Shown here in pieces: positions 54,023-64,000 of a DNA stretch of 64,000 bases (position 1 is its first letter; the number at the start of each line of letters is the position of its first letter). Where the stretch lies: contig CAYJPN010000006.1 of NCBI GenBank assembly GCA_964372115.1, positions 124,001 to 188,000 of the forward strand, given 5' to 3'. The translations under genes and the position numbers were made by a program. The stretch is from CG2-30-36-16 sp964372115. Its GTDB lineage: Bacteria; Bacteroidota; Ignavibacteria; Ignavibacteriales; Ignavibacteriaceae. The notes under the pieces were generated by a model that had not been told where the DNA came from, ran no database searches, and saw nothing but the letters and a program-made list of their open reading frames with translations.

Positions 54023-57000
54023 CACTCGTTCAATGAATTGTGCAGCTCATTTAAATTTAACACTTTGTTAATTTTACTGAGACCGCTAATTGATAACATA
54101 TCCGAAGGATCGTTTTTAACCGCCCACTCGAACATTACTTTTGCTGCGCTATCATCTTTACTTAAATAAAACACCTCTCCCAATCCATAACAAGCTTTTG
54201 ACGAATCGGGATTGTACTCTAAAGCATTTTCAAAACTTGTGCGCGCATCATCAAGTAAGTTAAGTGCAAGGTAGTTAAAACCTTTTAAATTATAAAATGC
54301 AGAAGAAAACATGTTGGTTTCCGGGTGATTCAATTCCGCGTTTAGTTTTATCTCCATTTCATCTAAGAGGCTTTTTGTTTCCACATACTTTTTTTGTGCA
54401 AAAAAATTATACGCTCTCTCAAACATTTGCTCTTTTTCAGTTATTAAGTCTTCGCCCACGGCATTGGTTGCGGTTGCACCGTATAACTCATTTAAGCGCG
54501 ATATTGCTTTTATATTAGAAGAATAATTTTTTACTGCCGACTCAAACATTTCCGCGGCTTCTTCATACATGTTATTTTTTATAAACACTTCGCCCAAACC
54601 ACGGCATGCTTCCGATGAGTCTGAATTTAATTCTATCGATTCTTCAAAACATTCTTTGGCTTCTTCAACTTTATTTAATCCTAATTGAGCAAAACCGTAC
54701 AAAACCGCAAATGTGGACTGAAGAACCCGGGCTTCCTCATCAGAATTAAGTTCGGCAAAATGCTGTTGCGATTGGTTTAATAAGTTAAGTGACTTTTCAT
54801 ACTCGCCTGCCGTTATCAATGAATCAACCGCTGAAAGGAAGTCTTCAAGTTTTTTTATCAACTCATTGCCTGCGATAGAGACAATATGTGAGTCTGCTTG
54901 TTGTGTTTGAATATTATTTAGTTCTTTCAGCCTGTTGGCGGCTTGTTTGTTCTCAGGTTCAAATTTAGATGACCACTCAAACATCGTTTTAGCCGCATCA
55001 AAATCATCCTCAAGGATAAAGACTTCCCCAAGTCCCGCACATGCTTCCGAAGATTCCGGGTTCAATGACAGCGCATTTTCAAATGAAGATTTTGCTCTGT
55101 CTACTACATTTTCTTTTAGGTAAAACATACCGCAAAGATTATACAAAATTATTAAATACTTCTCTTTATCTAAAAGTACGTTGGATGTTGTTAGAACAGC
55201 AATCAATTGTTCGAGAGTGCTTATGAGTTCTTCGGCGTTATAACTGTTGCTGTTGGTTATAACCGATTTTAACTGCTCTTCAATTTGTAATCCATTTTGT
55301 CTTAACATAACAAAACCTTTTGCCCTTTCGTAATAATCTTTTAATTCACTAACCGCTCCAATTAATTCCAACTTAGAAAGAATTCGAAAGGCGTCTTCAT
55401 TTGTTGAAATATTTTTTATAAGGTAGTATTCACGGATGTTATCATCTTCGCTTTTTGTAATATTTTCATTTCTATGCTCCGCGCTTTTTTCTGAATAGTA
55501 ATAAAGTCCTAAAATCTCTTTAAGATGATAAAACTCTACATTTCGGCTCAGTCTTAACCAGAACTCATAATCGCCTACTATTTCCAGCGCATCATCAAAC
55601 ATTCCATACTTTTCATGCAACGATTTTCTCCACATAGGCTGTGGACCAACAAAACAACCGAACAGCAGTAAGTCGGAATCAAAATCCATCCACTTTACCA
55701 CTGCTTTTTTGTTGTTTGAAGAAAAAGTATCATTCGGTACAATTGTTTTATACATATCGGAATAAGTTACTCCAATACTTTCATCCCCATCCAATATTTC
55801 AGCAAGCTTTTCTAAGGCGTTGCCTGCATGCCTGTCATCGGTGTTTGCGTTTGTTATATACTTTCCGCGCGCTAATTTTATTCCACGGTTCCAGGCAGAG
55901 TAGATGGTTTCTTTTTCCGTACGTTCGTAAAAAATATTAGAATACTTTTTCTGATATTCTTTTATAATAGTGCCTTCGTTTTCTTCCGAGCCCGAGTCAA
56001 TAACAACAATTTCAAGCTCACCAGATTTATACAACGACTGCTCAATAAGATCATCGAGGCATCCTGTTATAAAGTTTTCGGAATTATAAGTAGAAACTAT
56101 AGCAGAAACCTTGATTGAGTTAAGGTTTATAGTATTACCGGATTTAATATCCGAAATTCTTTTCAACGTCTTCTGATGTTCCGGATGAACGACAATTATT
56201 TTTTCAAGCATCTGCATCGCTTCATTCGTTCGATCCAACCGGATTAATATATCAGCCATATGTGATGCGATAATCCAATGCGCAAGTCCATTTGCAAATG
56301 TTAGATAAAATAGCTCAAGTGCTTTGGCATAGTTACTTTTATATAAATAATTCAGAGCTAAGAGATAATGACAATACGGACAGTTAATTTCTTTTAATTC
56401 CCCATCATCATAAAACAGATTAAGCGTTTTTAAGTCAACTAATCCTAAAATTTTTTCAGATTCTAAAATTAAATTTTCGTCCGCTTTCAGTCCATTTGAA
56501 AATTGTAAAATCAATTCATCAAAAGCATTCCTTGATTGTTTATTCTTTTTAATCTCATAAAAAAACTTGTTTGTACTGTTAAGTTTTGATACCGAACTTG
56601 GCAAAACCGGCTTTTGCGTTTGCGCAATTGCATTCATTACTTCGTATAGTTTATCACTGCTCGATGACCAGGTAAATCGCCTGGCATTCTCCAACCCGGC
56701 ATCAACAAACTTTTGGCGAACTGATGGTTTTTCAACGTTGATGAGAGCATTCTTCATACTTTGTATATCATCCTCTTTTACATAAAGCGCTGCTCCACCG
56801 GCAACTTCTTTTAAAGAAGAATTTTTACATGTAATTACAGGACAGCCTGATTTCATTGCTTCTATTACAGGTAAACCAAAGCCCTCATACTTAGAAGGAT
56901 AAACCAAAGCAAGCGCGCCCGAATATGCGGTTGAAAGCTCCTCAACGGATAGATAAACGATTTGATATTTAGTTTCACCTAAAAGTTTTTTTAGGTCAGG

Positions 57001-60000
57001 TTCAAGTTCCGGATTTCCACCGGTAAAGAGAATTTCATACTTATCTTTGCTTTTAAGTTGAGCAAACGCTGCTGCAAACTGAACGACATTTTTGTATAAG
57101 GTTCTTGACCCTGAAATGACAAAGTAAGGTCTTTCGATATTATATTTTTTCTTGAATTGTAATAGCTGTTTTTCACTTTTTGGCGAAAACTCATCCGAGA
57201 CAGCGTTATAAATAATTTCAACCTTTTTGCTGCTACTAGCCGGATAGAATTTTCTTAAATCATTTGCAGTTGATTTAGATACCGATAGGTACGCAAATGC
57301 TTTTTTAATGGCATCGCTCTTTGCCGTCCATTCCATCCCTTTCCATTTATATATTTCAGGGATAAAATCATGTAACATCAGAAGTGATGGTGTATTTTCA
57401 GTATAAGTATAATATGTCGATATAAATAAGTCTGCGCAATTTTCAGAGCATATGTCGTCAAGATGGCAAACTTCAGCAGGCATTAATTCGTATCCGTAGA
57501 AAGGGGAGACTGAAAATTTTTCAATTCCGGCTATATTGGGTGCGGTATTACCCCTGTCGAGAAGTAAAATATTATTTTCTTTTTTCCCCAACTCGGTAAG
57601 CAATGAAGTCCATACACGACTGATACCTAATGGCTGGTTCTTCTGAAGTTGAAATATTATACCATCGACAACAATTTTTGGAGTTTTTGCGGAATTACTT
57701 TTAATGCTATTTGATTCAACTGTATTTTGAGTTTCAGTAAAATTGTTTTCAATCCAACCAAGCATTTCGTTTATTCTATCCTTTATTGTGTGGTTATTCA
57801 TTACTTTTTGATAACCTGCTTCAGCAATCTTTTCTGAACTTTCCGGATTGTTCAAAATGTTATTAAGCGAACTAAACAACTCTTCCGGTTTATCCTCATC
57901 ATAATTTATGATGTCAACTCCATCCGTAAACAACTTGTTCGACCTGCTGCCCAATATCTTATTTTGAAAAAACACTGCTCCGCTTGCCATTGCTTCAAAC
58001 GGCCTTACTACCATCGTGGGAGAGAGTGAAGGAAGTCCAAGAACTATTTGATAATTGTTCATTGTGCTTATAAAATTGAGAGCCCGCTCTCTTGTGGTTC
58101 CTTTTTCTTCTTCATAAGTATCAAAGATTTCGGTTTTATTAGAGCTCTTTAAAGTATCAATTAACTTTCTTCTTTGCGAATATGTTTCTTCGTAATAAAA
58201 CGGGGTTGTCTTACCTTTAAAAAATCCTTTCGGCGTTCTCTCCGAATATCTTTTAGGTTGTGGAAAGAGTTGTTCATCAATTGCGAAGGGCTGCCATAAT
58301 ACCGGTTTGCCGTACTTGGAAAATAATTCTTCATCAATCTCGTGAGCAAAAACAACGGCATCCACTGACCTCAAGGCGTTATCTACAGCAGTAATATTAT
58401 CATTCCACCAACGATTATCTTTTTTAATAGTTGGATTATTCATGCACTCAAATGAGAATAAAATTTTTGTCGAATTATTTGCTTCCCATCTTTTTTGCCA
58501 GTCAAAATTGTTATGAAGATATTGGGCATGCCAATCAGTGTTCATCAAAAGGATAAAATCGGAAGTTGGATTTTTTAAGTACTCAAATAATTCTCTGTTG
58601 CTATCATTCTGATTTACATAAAAGGATTGATTAAAGACGCCATAGTGTTTTAGCGCTTCGGCATAACCTTCCCTCACAAACCAACTGTGCCCTTCCGGCA
58701 TTACTATATCTATCTTTGGTTTAAACCCTAACGATCTTACAATGTTTATTGTTTTCTTTTCATTAGGTGATTGATCATTCTTACTTTTAACTGCGGGTGA
58801 AAATATTTTTCCGTTTCCCTGTTTAGGAATACAATCGTTTGTGTTTAACAATTGCTGCATGACCTGGTAAAACTGCAATCTAATTTTTTGTGAAAATTCA
58901 GAAACGTTTATCCCAAGATGATCGTTCACTTCTTTTTCCTGAAGTACATTAAAAAACTCAACCAGGAGACCCGGTGTAATTTGAAGCTTAGAATATTGAT
59001 GTATTATTCCCCACTGCTCAACCCAGCGCTTTAAGCCGCCTGTTTTTGTTTTAATATCATCGTACCATCTGTATGCAGAGAGTTCTTCGTTAACTGTAAT
59101 AACCGAAAATTTACTCGCGACCCTTAACCAATATTCTAAATCCATAGCATAATAAAACGATTCATCTAAAGAACCGACTTCCTTAACCGCCTTTGCATTT
59201 ATAAATGTAGATGGTTGAAGTATATAATTAGAACCTTTAAGTAATGTATCGTAATCAAATATTATGTCGTTAGAATATCTTCTGATTCTTTTCCCTTCTC
59301 TATCAGCTACCGCACCGTTACCTATATATAAACCTGCTTCGGGCTCCGATAGGTACATTTCGGAAACAAGATTTAACGCACCCGGGAAATAATAATCGTC
59401 CGAATTGAGCCAGGCAATTACATCGCCCGAGGCTTTTTTAAATCCTCTATTTATTGCGTCAGTCTGACCGTTATCTTTTTCGCTTACCCAATAGTTTATA
59501 TGCTTTTCATATTTTTTAATTATCTCAACGCTGTTATCTGTTGAACCGCCATCGATAATAATATATTCTAGGTTTGGATAATTTTGATCGAGTACACTTT
59601 TTATGGTGTCTTCTAAAAACTCGCCCTGATTAAAGGAGGGAGTTATGATTGAAATTTTTGGATAATTTAAACTTCTACTTGTGGAAGTTACTTTTAAGGC
59701 ATGTAAAAGCGCATCGGCATTTTCTTCTTCATTAATACTATTTTTTTCATGATTGTTTTTATTCCCGGATAATAATGCTGTGTTAGAAGTAATTATTTCT
59801 GAGTCATTATATTTAGCAACAAAAAAGAACTGGTTATAAATTTTTGCAATTTCATTTTCAAACTGATTTAAGTCTGGATTTAATATCTGATTATTACAAG
59901 ATTCATTTGAATATTCCAAAATTGTTTTATTTATAAACTCACTAACATTTTTAGCATGTACTTCGACAGTATAATTCTTCATAACATCATTTATTGCGTT

Positions 60001-61038
60001 CAATCCCATTTTTCTAGATTCTAAAGGCTGTTTAATTAAGCTCATTATTCTATTGAACAGATCTTCAACCGAGCCATCATAGAGTAGTCCGTTATATCCG
60101 TTATTAATCAATTCTGTTGTGCCTGCAGAATTAAACCCAATAACTGGCAAACCGCAAGCCATAGCTTCAACAGTAACTCGTCCCATCGCCTCCATAGGTG
60201 AGCACATCAAAGCAGCATCAGCCTTTAAATAATATTCAAAAGGATTAGCCGCCTCACCCACAATTTCAACATTCTTCTCTAAATTATTTTCTTTTACTAT
60301 CTGCTCAATCCACTGAACCTGATCACCGCCAACAATAGTAAGAGTCGCTTCAGGATAATGTTTTAGAACATGTTTAAAAGCATATACTGCCTTGTCCTGC
60401 CCTTTCGAAGGTCGTACTAAACCCACAATAACAAATTTTAAAATCGGTTTCAGCCTTTTTTCCACCCATACCGAAATATTACTTTTCAGTTCTTCCATAT
60501 GAATGATACCATTATAGATAACATTGCAATTATTATTGATATAACCGAAATGGTTTTTTAGTGCATCGGACACATAAATAATTCCGTCGGAAAGTTTCAA
60601 TAAACTATCATATAATTTTTTACCATAGTCTGGGAATAATTGATAATCCAGATCACCAAACTCTCTGAAATGCCATATGTGAGGTTTATTTATTCTTTTC
60701 GATATAATTAATCCCAAATCAATAACTGAGCTGTTGGAATAAACAAGATCAATCCGATTATTAATGCATATATTAACAATAGGATCCATTGCGTTTGCAG
60801 TATCCTTAATTCTTTTGCCAAAATTTTCTTTATCAAATGCACCTTCAATGAATACCATTGGAAATGGAACGCTGTAAGTTTTAATACCATTTTCTTCCAA
60901 TATTTCATTTATTCTTCCTTTTATTGGAGAAATAACGATTATGTTATATCCCAGATTCTTTAATCCGGCAGTGAGGTTAATTAATGATCTATTCGCTCCG
61001 TATAATTCCGAATAATGGGTAAAAATTGCGATGTTCAT
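54022..61038 (-). CDS. Giant multi-domain glycosyltransferase with three TPR-like repeat units
   Basis: The 2338-residue protein has five transferase-like modules in a row. GT4, ~1-380: FVIVGLVRPSKGQDKAVYAF, EAMGRVTVEAMACGLPVIGF. GT2, ~455-690: ISIITPSFNQGEFLEDTIKS, AWLNSDDYYFPGAL. A CgeB-like GT-B, ~774-1096: IDIVMPEGHSWFVREGYAEA, SPTMVVRPFEAMASG. A second GT4, ~1118-1466: PLGISRVWTSLLTELGKK, YPSKYEGFGLPVIEAMKSGC. A second GT2, ~1640-1855: VSAIVSTYNSENFITGCLDD. The last ~400 residues hold three repeats of ~130 residues with the core SSEACxGLGEVF. No membrane segment is seen. It overlaps its upstream neighbour by 4 bp (ATGA). It probably builds an oligosaccharide stepwise on one scaffold. Confidence 0.93.
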   Translation of the reverse strand: MNIAIFTHYSELYGANRSLINLTAGLKNLGYNIIVISPIKGRINEILEENGIKTYSVPFPMVFIEGAFDKENFGKRIKDTANAMDPIVNICINNRIDLVYSNSSVIDLGLIISKRINKPHIWHFREFGDLDYQLFPDYGKKLYDSLLKLSDGIIYVSDALKNHFGYINNNCNVIYNGIIHMEELKSNISVWVEKRLKPILKFVIVGLVRPSKGQDKAVYAFKHVLKHYPEATLTIVGGDQVQWIEQIVKENNLEKNVEIVGEAANPFEYYLKADAALMCSPMEAMGRVTVEAMACGLPVIGFNSAGTTELINNGYNGLLYDGSVEDLFNRIMSLIKQPLESRKMGLNAINDVMKNYTVEVHAKNVSEFINKTILEYSNESCNNQILNPDLNQFENEIAKIYNQFFFVAKYNDSEIITSNTALLSGNKNNHEKNSINEEENADALLHALKVTSTSRSLNYPKISIITPSFNQGEFLEDTIKSVLDQNYPNLEYIIIDGGSTDNSVEIIKKYEKHINYWVSEKDNGQTDAINRGFKKASGDVIAWLNSDDYYFPGALNLVSEMYLSEPEAGLYIGNGAVADREGKRIRRYSNDIIFDYDTLLKGSNYILQPSTFINAKAVKEVGSLDESFYYAMDLEYWLRVASKFSVITVNEELSAYRWYDDIKTKTGGLKRWVEQWGIIHQYSKLQITPGLLVEFFNVLQEKEVNDHLGINVSEFSQKIRLQFYQVMQQLLNTNDCIPKQGNGKIFSPAVKSKNDQSPNEKKTINIVRSLGFKPKIDIVMPEGHSWFVREGYAEALKHYGVFNQSFYVNQNDSNRELFEYLKNPTSDFILLMNTDWHAQYLHNNFDWQKRWEANNSTKILFSFECMNNPTIKKDNRWWNDNITAVDNALRSVDAVVFAHEIDEELFSKYGKPVLWQPFAIDEQLFPQPKRYSERTPKGFFKGKTTPFYYEETYSQRRKLIDTLKSSNKTEIFDTYEEEKGTTRERALNFISTMNNYQIVLGLPSLSPTMVVRPFEAMASGAVFFQNKILGSRSNKLFTDGVDIINYDEDKPEELFSSLNNILNNPESSEKIAEAGYQKVMNNHTIKDRINEMLGWIENNFTETQNTVESNSIKSNSAKTPKIVVDGIIFQLQKNQPLGISRVWTSLLTELGKKENNILLLDRGNTAPNIAGIEKFSVSPFYGYELMPAEVCHLDDICSENCADLFISTYYTYTENTPSLLMLHDFIPEIYKWKGMEWTAKSDAIKKAFAYLSVSKSTANDLRKFYPASSSKKVEIIYNAVSDEFSPKSEKQLLQFKKKYNIERPYFVISGSRTLYKNVVQFAAAFAQLKSKDKYEILFTGGNPELEPDLKKLLGETKYQIVYLSVEELSTAYSGALALVYPSKYEGFGLPVIEAMKSGCPVITCKNSSLKEVAGGAALYVKEDDIQSMKNALINVEKPSVRQKFVDAGLENARRFTWSSSSDKLYEVMNAIAQTQKPVLPSSVSKLNSTNKFFYEIKKNKQSRNAFDELILQFSNGLKADENLILESEKILGLVDLKTLNLFYDDGELKEINCPYCHYLLALNYLYKSNYAKALELFYLTFANGLAHWIIASHMADILIRLDRTNEAMQMLEKIIVVHPEHQKTLKRISDIKSGNTINLNSIKVSAIVSTYNSENFITGCLDDLIEQSLYKSGELEIVVIDSGSEENEGTIIKEYQKKYSNIFYERTEKETIYSAWNRGIKLARGKYITNANTDDRHAGNALEKLAEILDGDESIGVTYSDMYKTIVPNDTFSSNNKKAVVKWMDFDSDLLLFGCFVGPQPMWRKSLHEKYGMFDDALEIVGDYEFWLRLSRNVEFYHLKEILGLYYYSEKSAEHRNENITKSEDDNIREYYLIKNISTNEDAFRILSKLELIGAVSELKDYYERAKGFVMLRQNGLQIEEQLKSVITNSNSYNAEELISTLEQLIAVLTTSNVLLDKEKYLIILYNLCGMFYLKENVVDRAKSSFENALSLNPESSEACAGLGEVFILEDDFDAAKTMFEWSSKFEPENKQAANRLKELNNIQTQQADSHIVSIAGNELIKKLEDFLSAVDSLITAGEYEKSLNLLNQSQQHFAELNSDEEARVLQSTFAVLYGFAQLGLNKVEEAKECFEESIELNSDSSEACRGLGEVFIKNNMYEEAAEMFESAVKNYSSNIKAISRLNELYGATATNAVGEDLITEKEQMFERAYNFFAQKKYVETKSLLDEMEIKLNAELNHPETNMFSSAFYNLKGFNYLALNLLDDARTSFENALEYNPDSSKACYGLGEVFYLSKDDSAAKVMFEWAVKNDPSDMLSISGLSKINKVLNLNELHNSLNE

Positions 61039-64000
61039 GCTAACACCCCATTGCTTTTACTGCATATAAAGAGAATGTCACCCTCCGATAATCGTAATTT
61101 TTTGTAATCGTACTCATAATTAATATTATTGTAATTAAATTGTTTTACCTCAGAAAAGCCCGATCCTTTTAATGTATTAATAAAATCTTTTCCATAGGCT
61201 CTTAGATGATCCGATTGACCGAATAATCTTGTTCTTTCTTTTTCGTCTGTTATGTGGTTGCCTTCAATTGTTTCTTGCAAATTTTCAAAAATGGGAACTT
61301 GCAGCAGCGCCTGCCCACCGGGTTTTAATACCCTTAAAAATTCTTTAAGAGCAAGTTTGTCATCATGAACATGTTCAAGAACATGATTGCAGATAATTAT
61401 ATCAAAGTGGTTATCCTGAAACCTTAGGTCCTGGATATCCATTTGATAATGAACATTGTTTGAGAATAGATCAATTTTAATATATTCAATATTTGGAAAC
61501 CCAATTAATTTGTTAGCTATGGCATCTTCGGGGGCAACATGTAAAACCCTAATTTTTTTATTTTTCTCTTTTAACTTATTCTCTAAATAGATCCATAATA
61601 GTCTATGACGTTCGAGTGAACCGCAAGACGGACACATCGCGCCGGGTCTTTGATTTGAACCGAAAGGAAGGAATTCAGATTCAGCCTGGCAGAAAGGACA
61701 AAAATAGAAATTCGTTTTCGGTAAACTTGTATTATTAACCCGGATACTCTCCGAAACAGATTTATATATTTGCACTAAAGAAGTATTTAATTTTTTAATG
61801 TTAAATTCTTCTAAAACTTTTATTCTTGCTTTCCCGGCAAACTTTTCTCTTAATTCCGGATTATTGACAAGTAGTTTTAATTTATCAGCAATACAATTAA
61901 CATCTTTTTCCTGGCAGAGAAATCCGGTAAGATTATCAACAACTAATTCCGGTATACCGGCATGTATAGTACTTACAACAGGCAAACCTGCTGATTGTGC
62001 TTCTATTAAAGTAACCGGCAAACCTTCTTTGTCGCCGTTAGATGCGGTAATGCTTGTTAACATATAAATATCCGCCTTCTGCATTTCGTCTACTATTTCA
62101 TCTTTTGATTTGGGACCTAAAAAGAAAATCTTGTCCCTTATTCCTAATTCAGTAACCAATTTTTTCAGTTCATTCTCAAGAGGTCCCTCTCCAATAATTT
62201 TATATACAGCATTTTGAGTTTTAACTTTAGCAAAAGCCTTTAATGAATATTCAATTCCTTTTTTTTCAACCAGGCGAGCTACAGTCAGAATTGTAATTTC
62301 CTTTTTTCCATCCTTACCTTTTGGTATAAATTTCCGTGTATCAACTCCATATCTGTGCACAATCATCTTTTCGATTTTACTGCCGATCGCAATTAAAATA
62401 TTCTGCATTTCAAAACTTGGGGTTGTAATAAGATCTGCCCTGTTGAATAATTCCTTATAACAGTCTTTACCCATCTGCTTAATATACTGCGAAGCATCCA
62501 AACCGTGGAACGATACAATCACCGGGTTTTTTATTACGGCAAACAATTTTTGTAACGCAACAAAGTTTTGTCCAAAATGAACATGAAATAAATCCGTTTC
62601 ACAGATTTTGATTTTATTTATGCGTAGAAATTGTTCATTCCATTCTTCAGCAATAAGGTTAGCTGGAGGAAATTGAATATACTTTACCCGGCTTAATAAA
62701 TTATTTTGTTGAACCGACGGATGGATTAAATCCTCTTCAGGCATCGCCTGTGCCCATATTTCCAATTCAACACCTTGGTGAATTAGTCCTATAATTTGAT
62801 CAAGTATAAAGGTTTCGGAAAGCTTCGGGAAAAAGTAGACGATGATGATCATTTTGATTTTATTTTCTGCTCCCTCCAAATAAGTATTTTCCACAGAATT
62901 CTTTTTGCTCTCTGTATCAAGATTAATTTTTTTAACTGTTCCGCTAAAACCAGTTACCATTGGACCATTATCATAGATTTCCGGTACGACATCTGATCCT
63001 AACAGTTCTTTATAAAATGGGAAAAAGGATTCCGATAACTTCTTGCGGGTATCTTCTTGAAGCCCGCTTCGCTTCAACCACAATCCGAGCATTTGGGCAA
63101 GACTCGCGTTCCATCCGCCCAAAGCTTTGATGGATATATCGGAAAAACCGGCTACTTTAAAGTGTCTTTCCAGCGCGAAGGGCGTATAGCGATATTCATC
63201 ATATGGTGTATCATGAAGCGGCCAAAGAAAAGGAACTGTAAAAAACATTAACCCGCCCGGTTTCAGCACTCTTTTAATTTCATTTAAAACTGATTGAATA
63301 TCGGGTAGATGTTCGAATAATTCCGTTGCCATTACCACATCCACTGAATCATTATCTAACGGTATGGTTTTCCCATCCCAAAACAAATCAGGTAGTGCGT
63401 GTTTTTGATAAATTGGATTTTCTATATCAATACCGATGTAACGTGAAATATTAGAATTGGTTTGAATATAATTTTTATATGGCATCTCACCGCAGCCGAG
63501 ATCTAATAACACCCCCCTAACTTCAGGAAGTATATTTTTTATGAAATTCACAATACTTGTACGAATGAAATACAGATCGATGTTATCTATTGATAATAGC
63601 GGGTTAAGGAAAGGATCGTTGGCTGACACTTTTGTTTGTGTGATCGGACTAATATTATTCACACTTATTTTTCCCGGATTTGCGGGAATCGCCAAAAATA
63701 TTTTTAACTCACGCATCAATGATTCATTATTAGACGCCAAATTGAGAAGTTCTTTTGCATTCCCTTTTTTTATTTTTTCATGAATCCCAATTGCAAATTC
63801 ATTATGGTATTTGTAATTCGTCCCTTTGTCAATTGCCATCATTGCTTCAATACCCATAAGCACTGCTTCATCACTCGACAAACAACTCCAAAAGCCATTA
63901 TTATGTTTTCTGTAAACCGACATGCAGTCATTCATATAATAGATGTCACCACGCATTGCATTAATAAAGTGCAATGCCCAGTCGCTTGCTTTTACGGTAA
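61035..64000 (-). CDS. Multi-domain glycosyltransferase/methyltransferase, 5' end beyond window
   Basis: The frame stays open to the right edge; residues before an internal TTG at 63974 (TVKASDWA) continue the domain, so the true start lies outside. The visible ~985 residues begin with the end of a GT2 domain (FINAMRGDIYYMNDCMSVYR). A class I methyltransferase follows (VLLDLGCGEMPYKNYIQ, ELFEHLPDIQSVLNEIKRVL; about 63530-63000), then a GT4 domain (MIIIVYFFPKLSETFILDQI, FHVHFGQNFVALQKLF, VARLVEKKGIEYSLKAFAKV; about 62865-61760). Last is a zinc-ribbon-linked methyltransferase (FCPFC ... CPSCGSLERHR, ICNHVLEHVHDDKLALKEFL). Two methylases suggest that the glycan carries methylated sugars. It overlaps the next gene by 4 bp. 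Confidence 0.9.
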   Translation of the reverse strand, partial: TVKASDWALHFINAMRGDIYYMNDCMSVYRKHNNGFWSCLSSDEAVLMGIEAMMAIDKGTNYKYHNEFAIGIHEKIKKGNAKELLNLASNNESLMRELKIFLAIPANPGKISVNNISPITQTKVSANDPFLNPLLSIDNIDLYFIRTSIVNFIKNILPEVRGVLLDLGCGEMPYKNYIQTNSNISRYIGIDIENPIYQKHALPDLFWDGKTIPLDNDSVDVVMATELFEHLPDIQSVLNEIKRVLKPGGLMFFTVPFLWPLHDTPYDEYRYTPFALERHFKVAGFSDISIKALGGWNASLAQMLGLWLKRSGLQEDTRKKLSESFFPFYKELLGSDVVPEIYDNGPMVTGFSGTVKKINLDTESKKNSVENTYLEGAENKIKMIIIVYFFPKLSETFILDQIIGLIHQGVELEIWAQAMPEEDLIHPSVQQNNLLSRVKYIQFPPANLIAEEWNEQFLRINKIKICETDLFHVHFGQNFVALQKLFAVIKNPVIVSFHGLDASQYIKQMGKDCYKELFNRADLITTPSFEMQNILIAIGSKIEKMIVHRYGVDTRKFIPKGKDGKKEITILTVARLVEKKGIEYSLKAFAKVKTQNAVYKIIGEGPLENELKKLVTELGIRDKIFFLGPKSKDEIVDEMQKADIYMLTSITASNGDKEGLPVTLIEAQSAGLPVVSTIHAGIPELVVDNLTGFLCQEKDVNCIADKLKLLVNNPELREKFAGKARIKVLEEFNIKKLNTSLVQIYKSVSESIRVNNTSLPKTNFYFCPFCQAESEFLPFGSNQRPGAMCPSCGSLERHRLLWIYLENKLKEKNKKIRVLHVAPEDAIANKLIGFPNIEYIKIDLFSNNVHYQMDIQDLRFQDNHFDIIICNHVLEHVHDDKLALKEFLRVLKPGGQALLQVPIFENLQETIEGNHITDEKERTRLFGQSDHLRAYGKDFINTLKGSGFSEVKQFNYNNINYEYDYKKLRLSEGDILFICSKSNGVLA

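Noticed and set aside
1..64000. CRISPR arrays, tRNA or rRNA genes, transposases
   Set aside because: No regularly spaced repeats, cloverleaf sequence, rRNA segment or transposase-like protein was found on either strand.

Overview
The window looks like chromosome from a motile, flagellated bacterium of the Ignavibacteria/Chlorobi-Bacteroidetes branch. Two large secreted proteins end in the type IX secretion sorting signal built around YPNPFNPST. There is also a bacterial GGGP-synthase family gene, a Bacteroidetes-style alternative GlmU, weak or variable ribosome binding sites with several GTG/TTG starts, and an AT-rich background. The assignment is inferred from gene content; there is no rRNA or tRNA here to confirm it.

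Layout. 1-5606 (minus): a tight housekeeping operon, glmU-like > rsmB > rodZ-like > ligA > an unidentified gene cut by the left edge. 6278-12665 (plus): pyruvate dehydrogenase complex aceE-aceF-lpdA, interrupted between aceF and lpdA by a four-helix-bundle (S23/IVS family) gene bracketed by inverted hexamer repeats. 12720-15997: a small accessory stretch with a HEPN/MNT toxin-antitoxin type pair, an unrecognised 509-residue protein with an acidic middle, a GC-rich palindromic block and a coding-like remnant. 15998-17898: Lrp/AsnC regulator plus glutamine synthetase, closed by a strong terminator. 18111-21359: SNF2-family helicase with a SWIM zinc finger. 21624-23552: metallophosphoesterase and beta-carbonic anhydrase. 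23978-27258: lipoprotein, aldo/keto reductase, CDF cation exporter and AEC carrier, preceded by a perfect 10-bp inverted repeat. 27543-33836: two type IX secreted proteins and a small membrane protein. 34016-37344: GGGP synthase family, gmhA, FAD oxidoreductase. 37399-37584: PspC-domain protein.

37737-64000 is a motility and surface-glycan region. It has a chemoreceptor with a TonB-C protein, cheW, a REC-PAS-kinase, a kinase/NtrC-type regulator pair, the late flagellar genes fliC-fliS-fliD-(fliT/flgN-like)-flgM, and a chain of overlapping genes for very large multi-domain glycosyltransferases (499, 1024, 2338 and more than 979 residues) directly upstream of flagellin. Three sites matching a sigma-28 promoter (-35 TAAA-like, exactly 15 bp, -10 NNCGATAA) lie before fliC, cheW and the tonB-like/mcp pair. 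This suggests that a FliA/FlgM checkpoint controls flagellin and chemotaxis genes together. The glycosyltransferase chain most likely decorates flagellin or another surface polymer; that is inference from position and domain content.

The items most deserving a second look are the repeat-bracketed four-helix-bundle gene inside the pdh operon, the modular glycosyltransferase megaproteins beside flagellin, and the accessory block at 13.4-15.9 kb.
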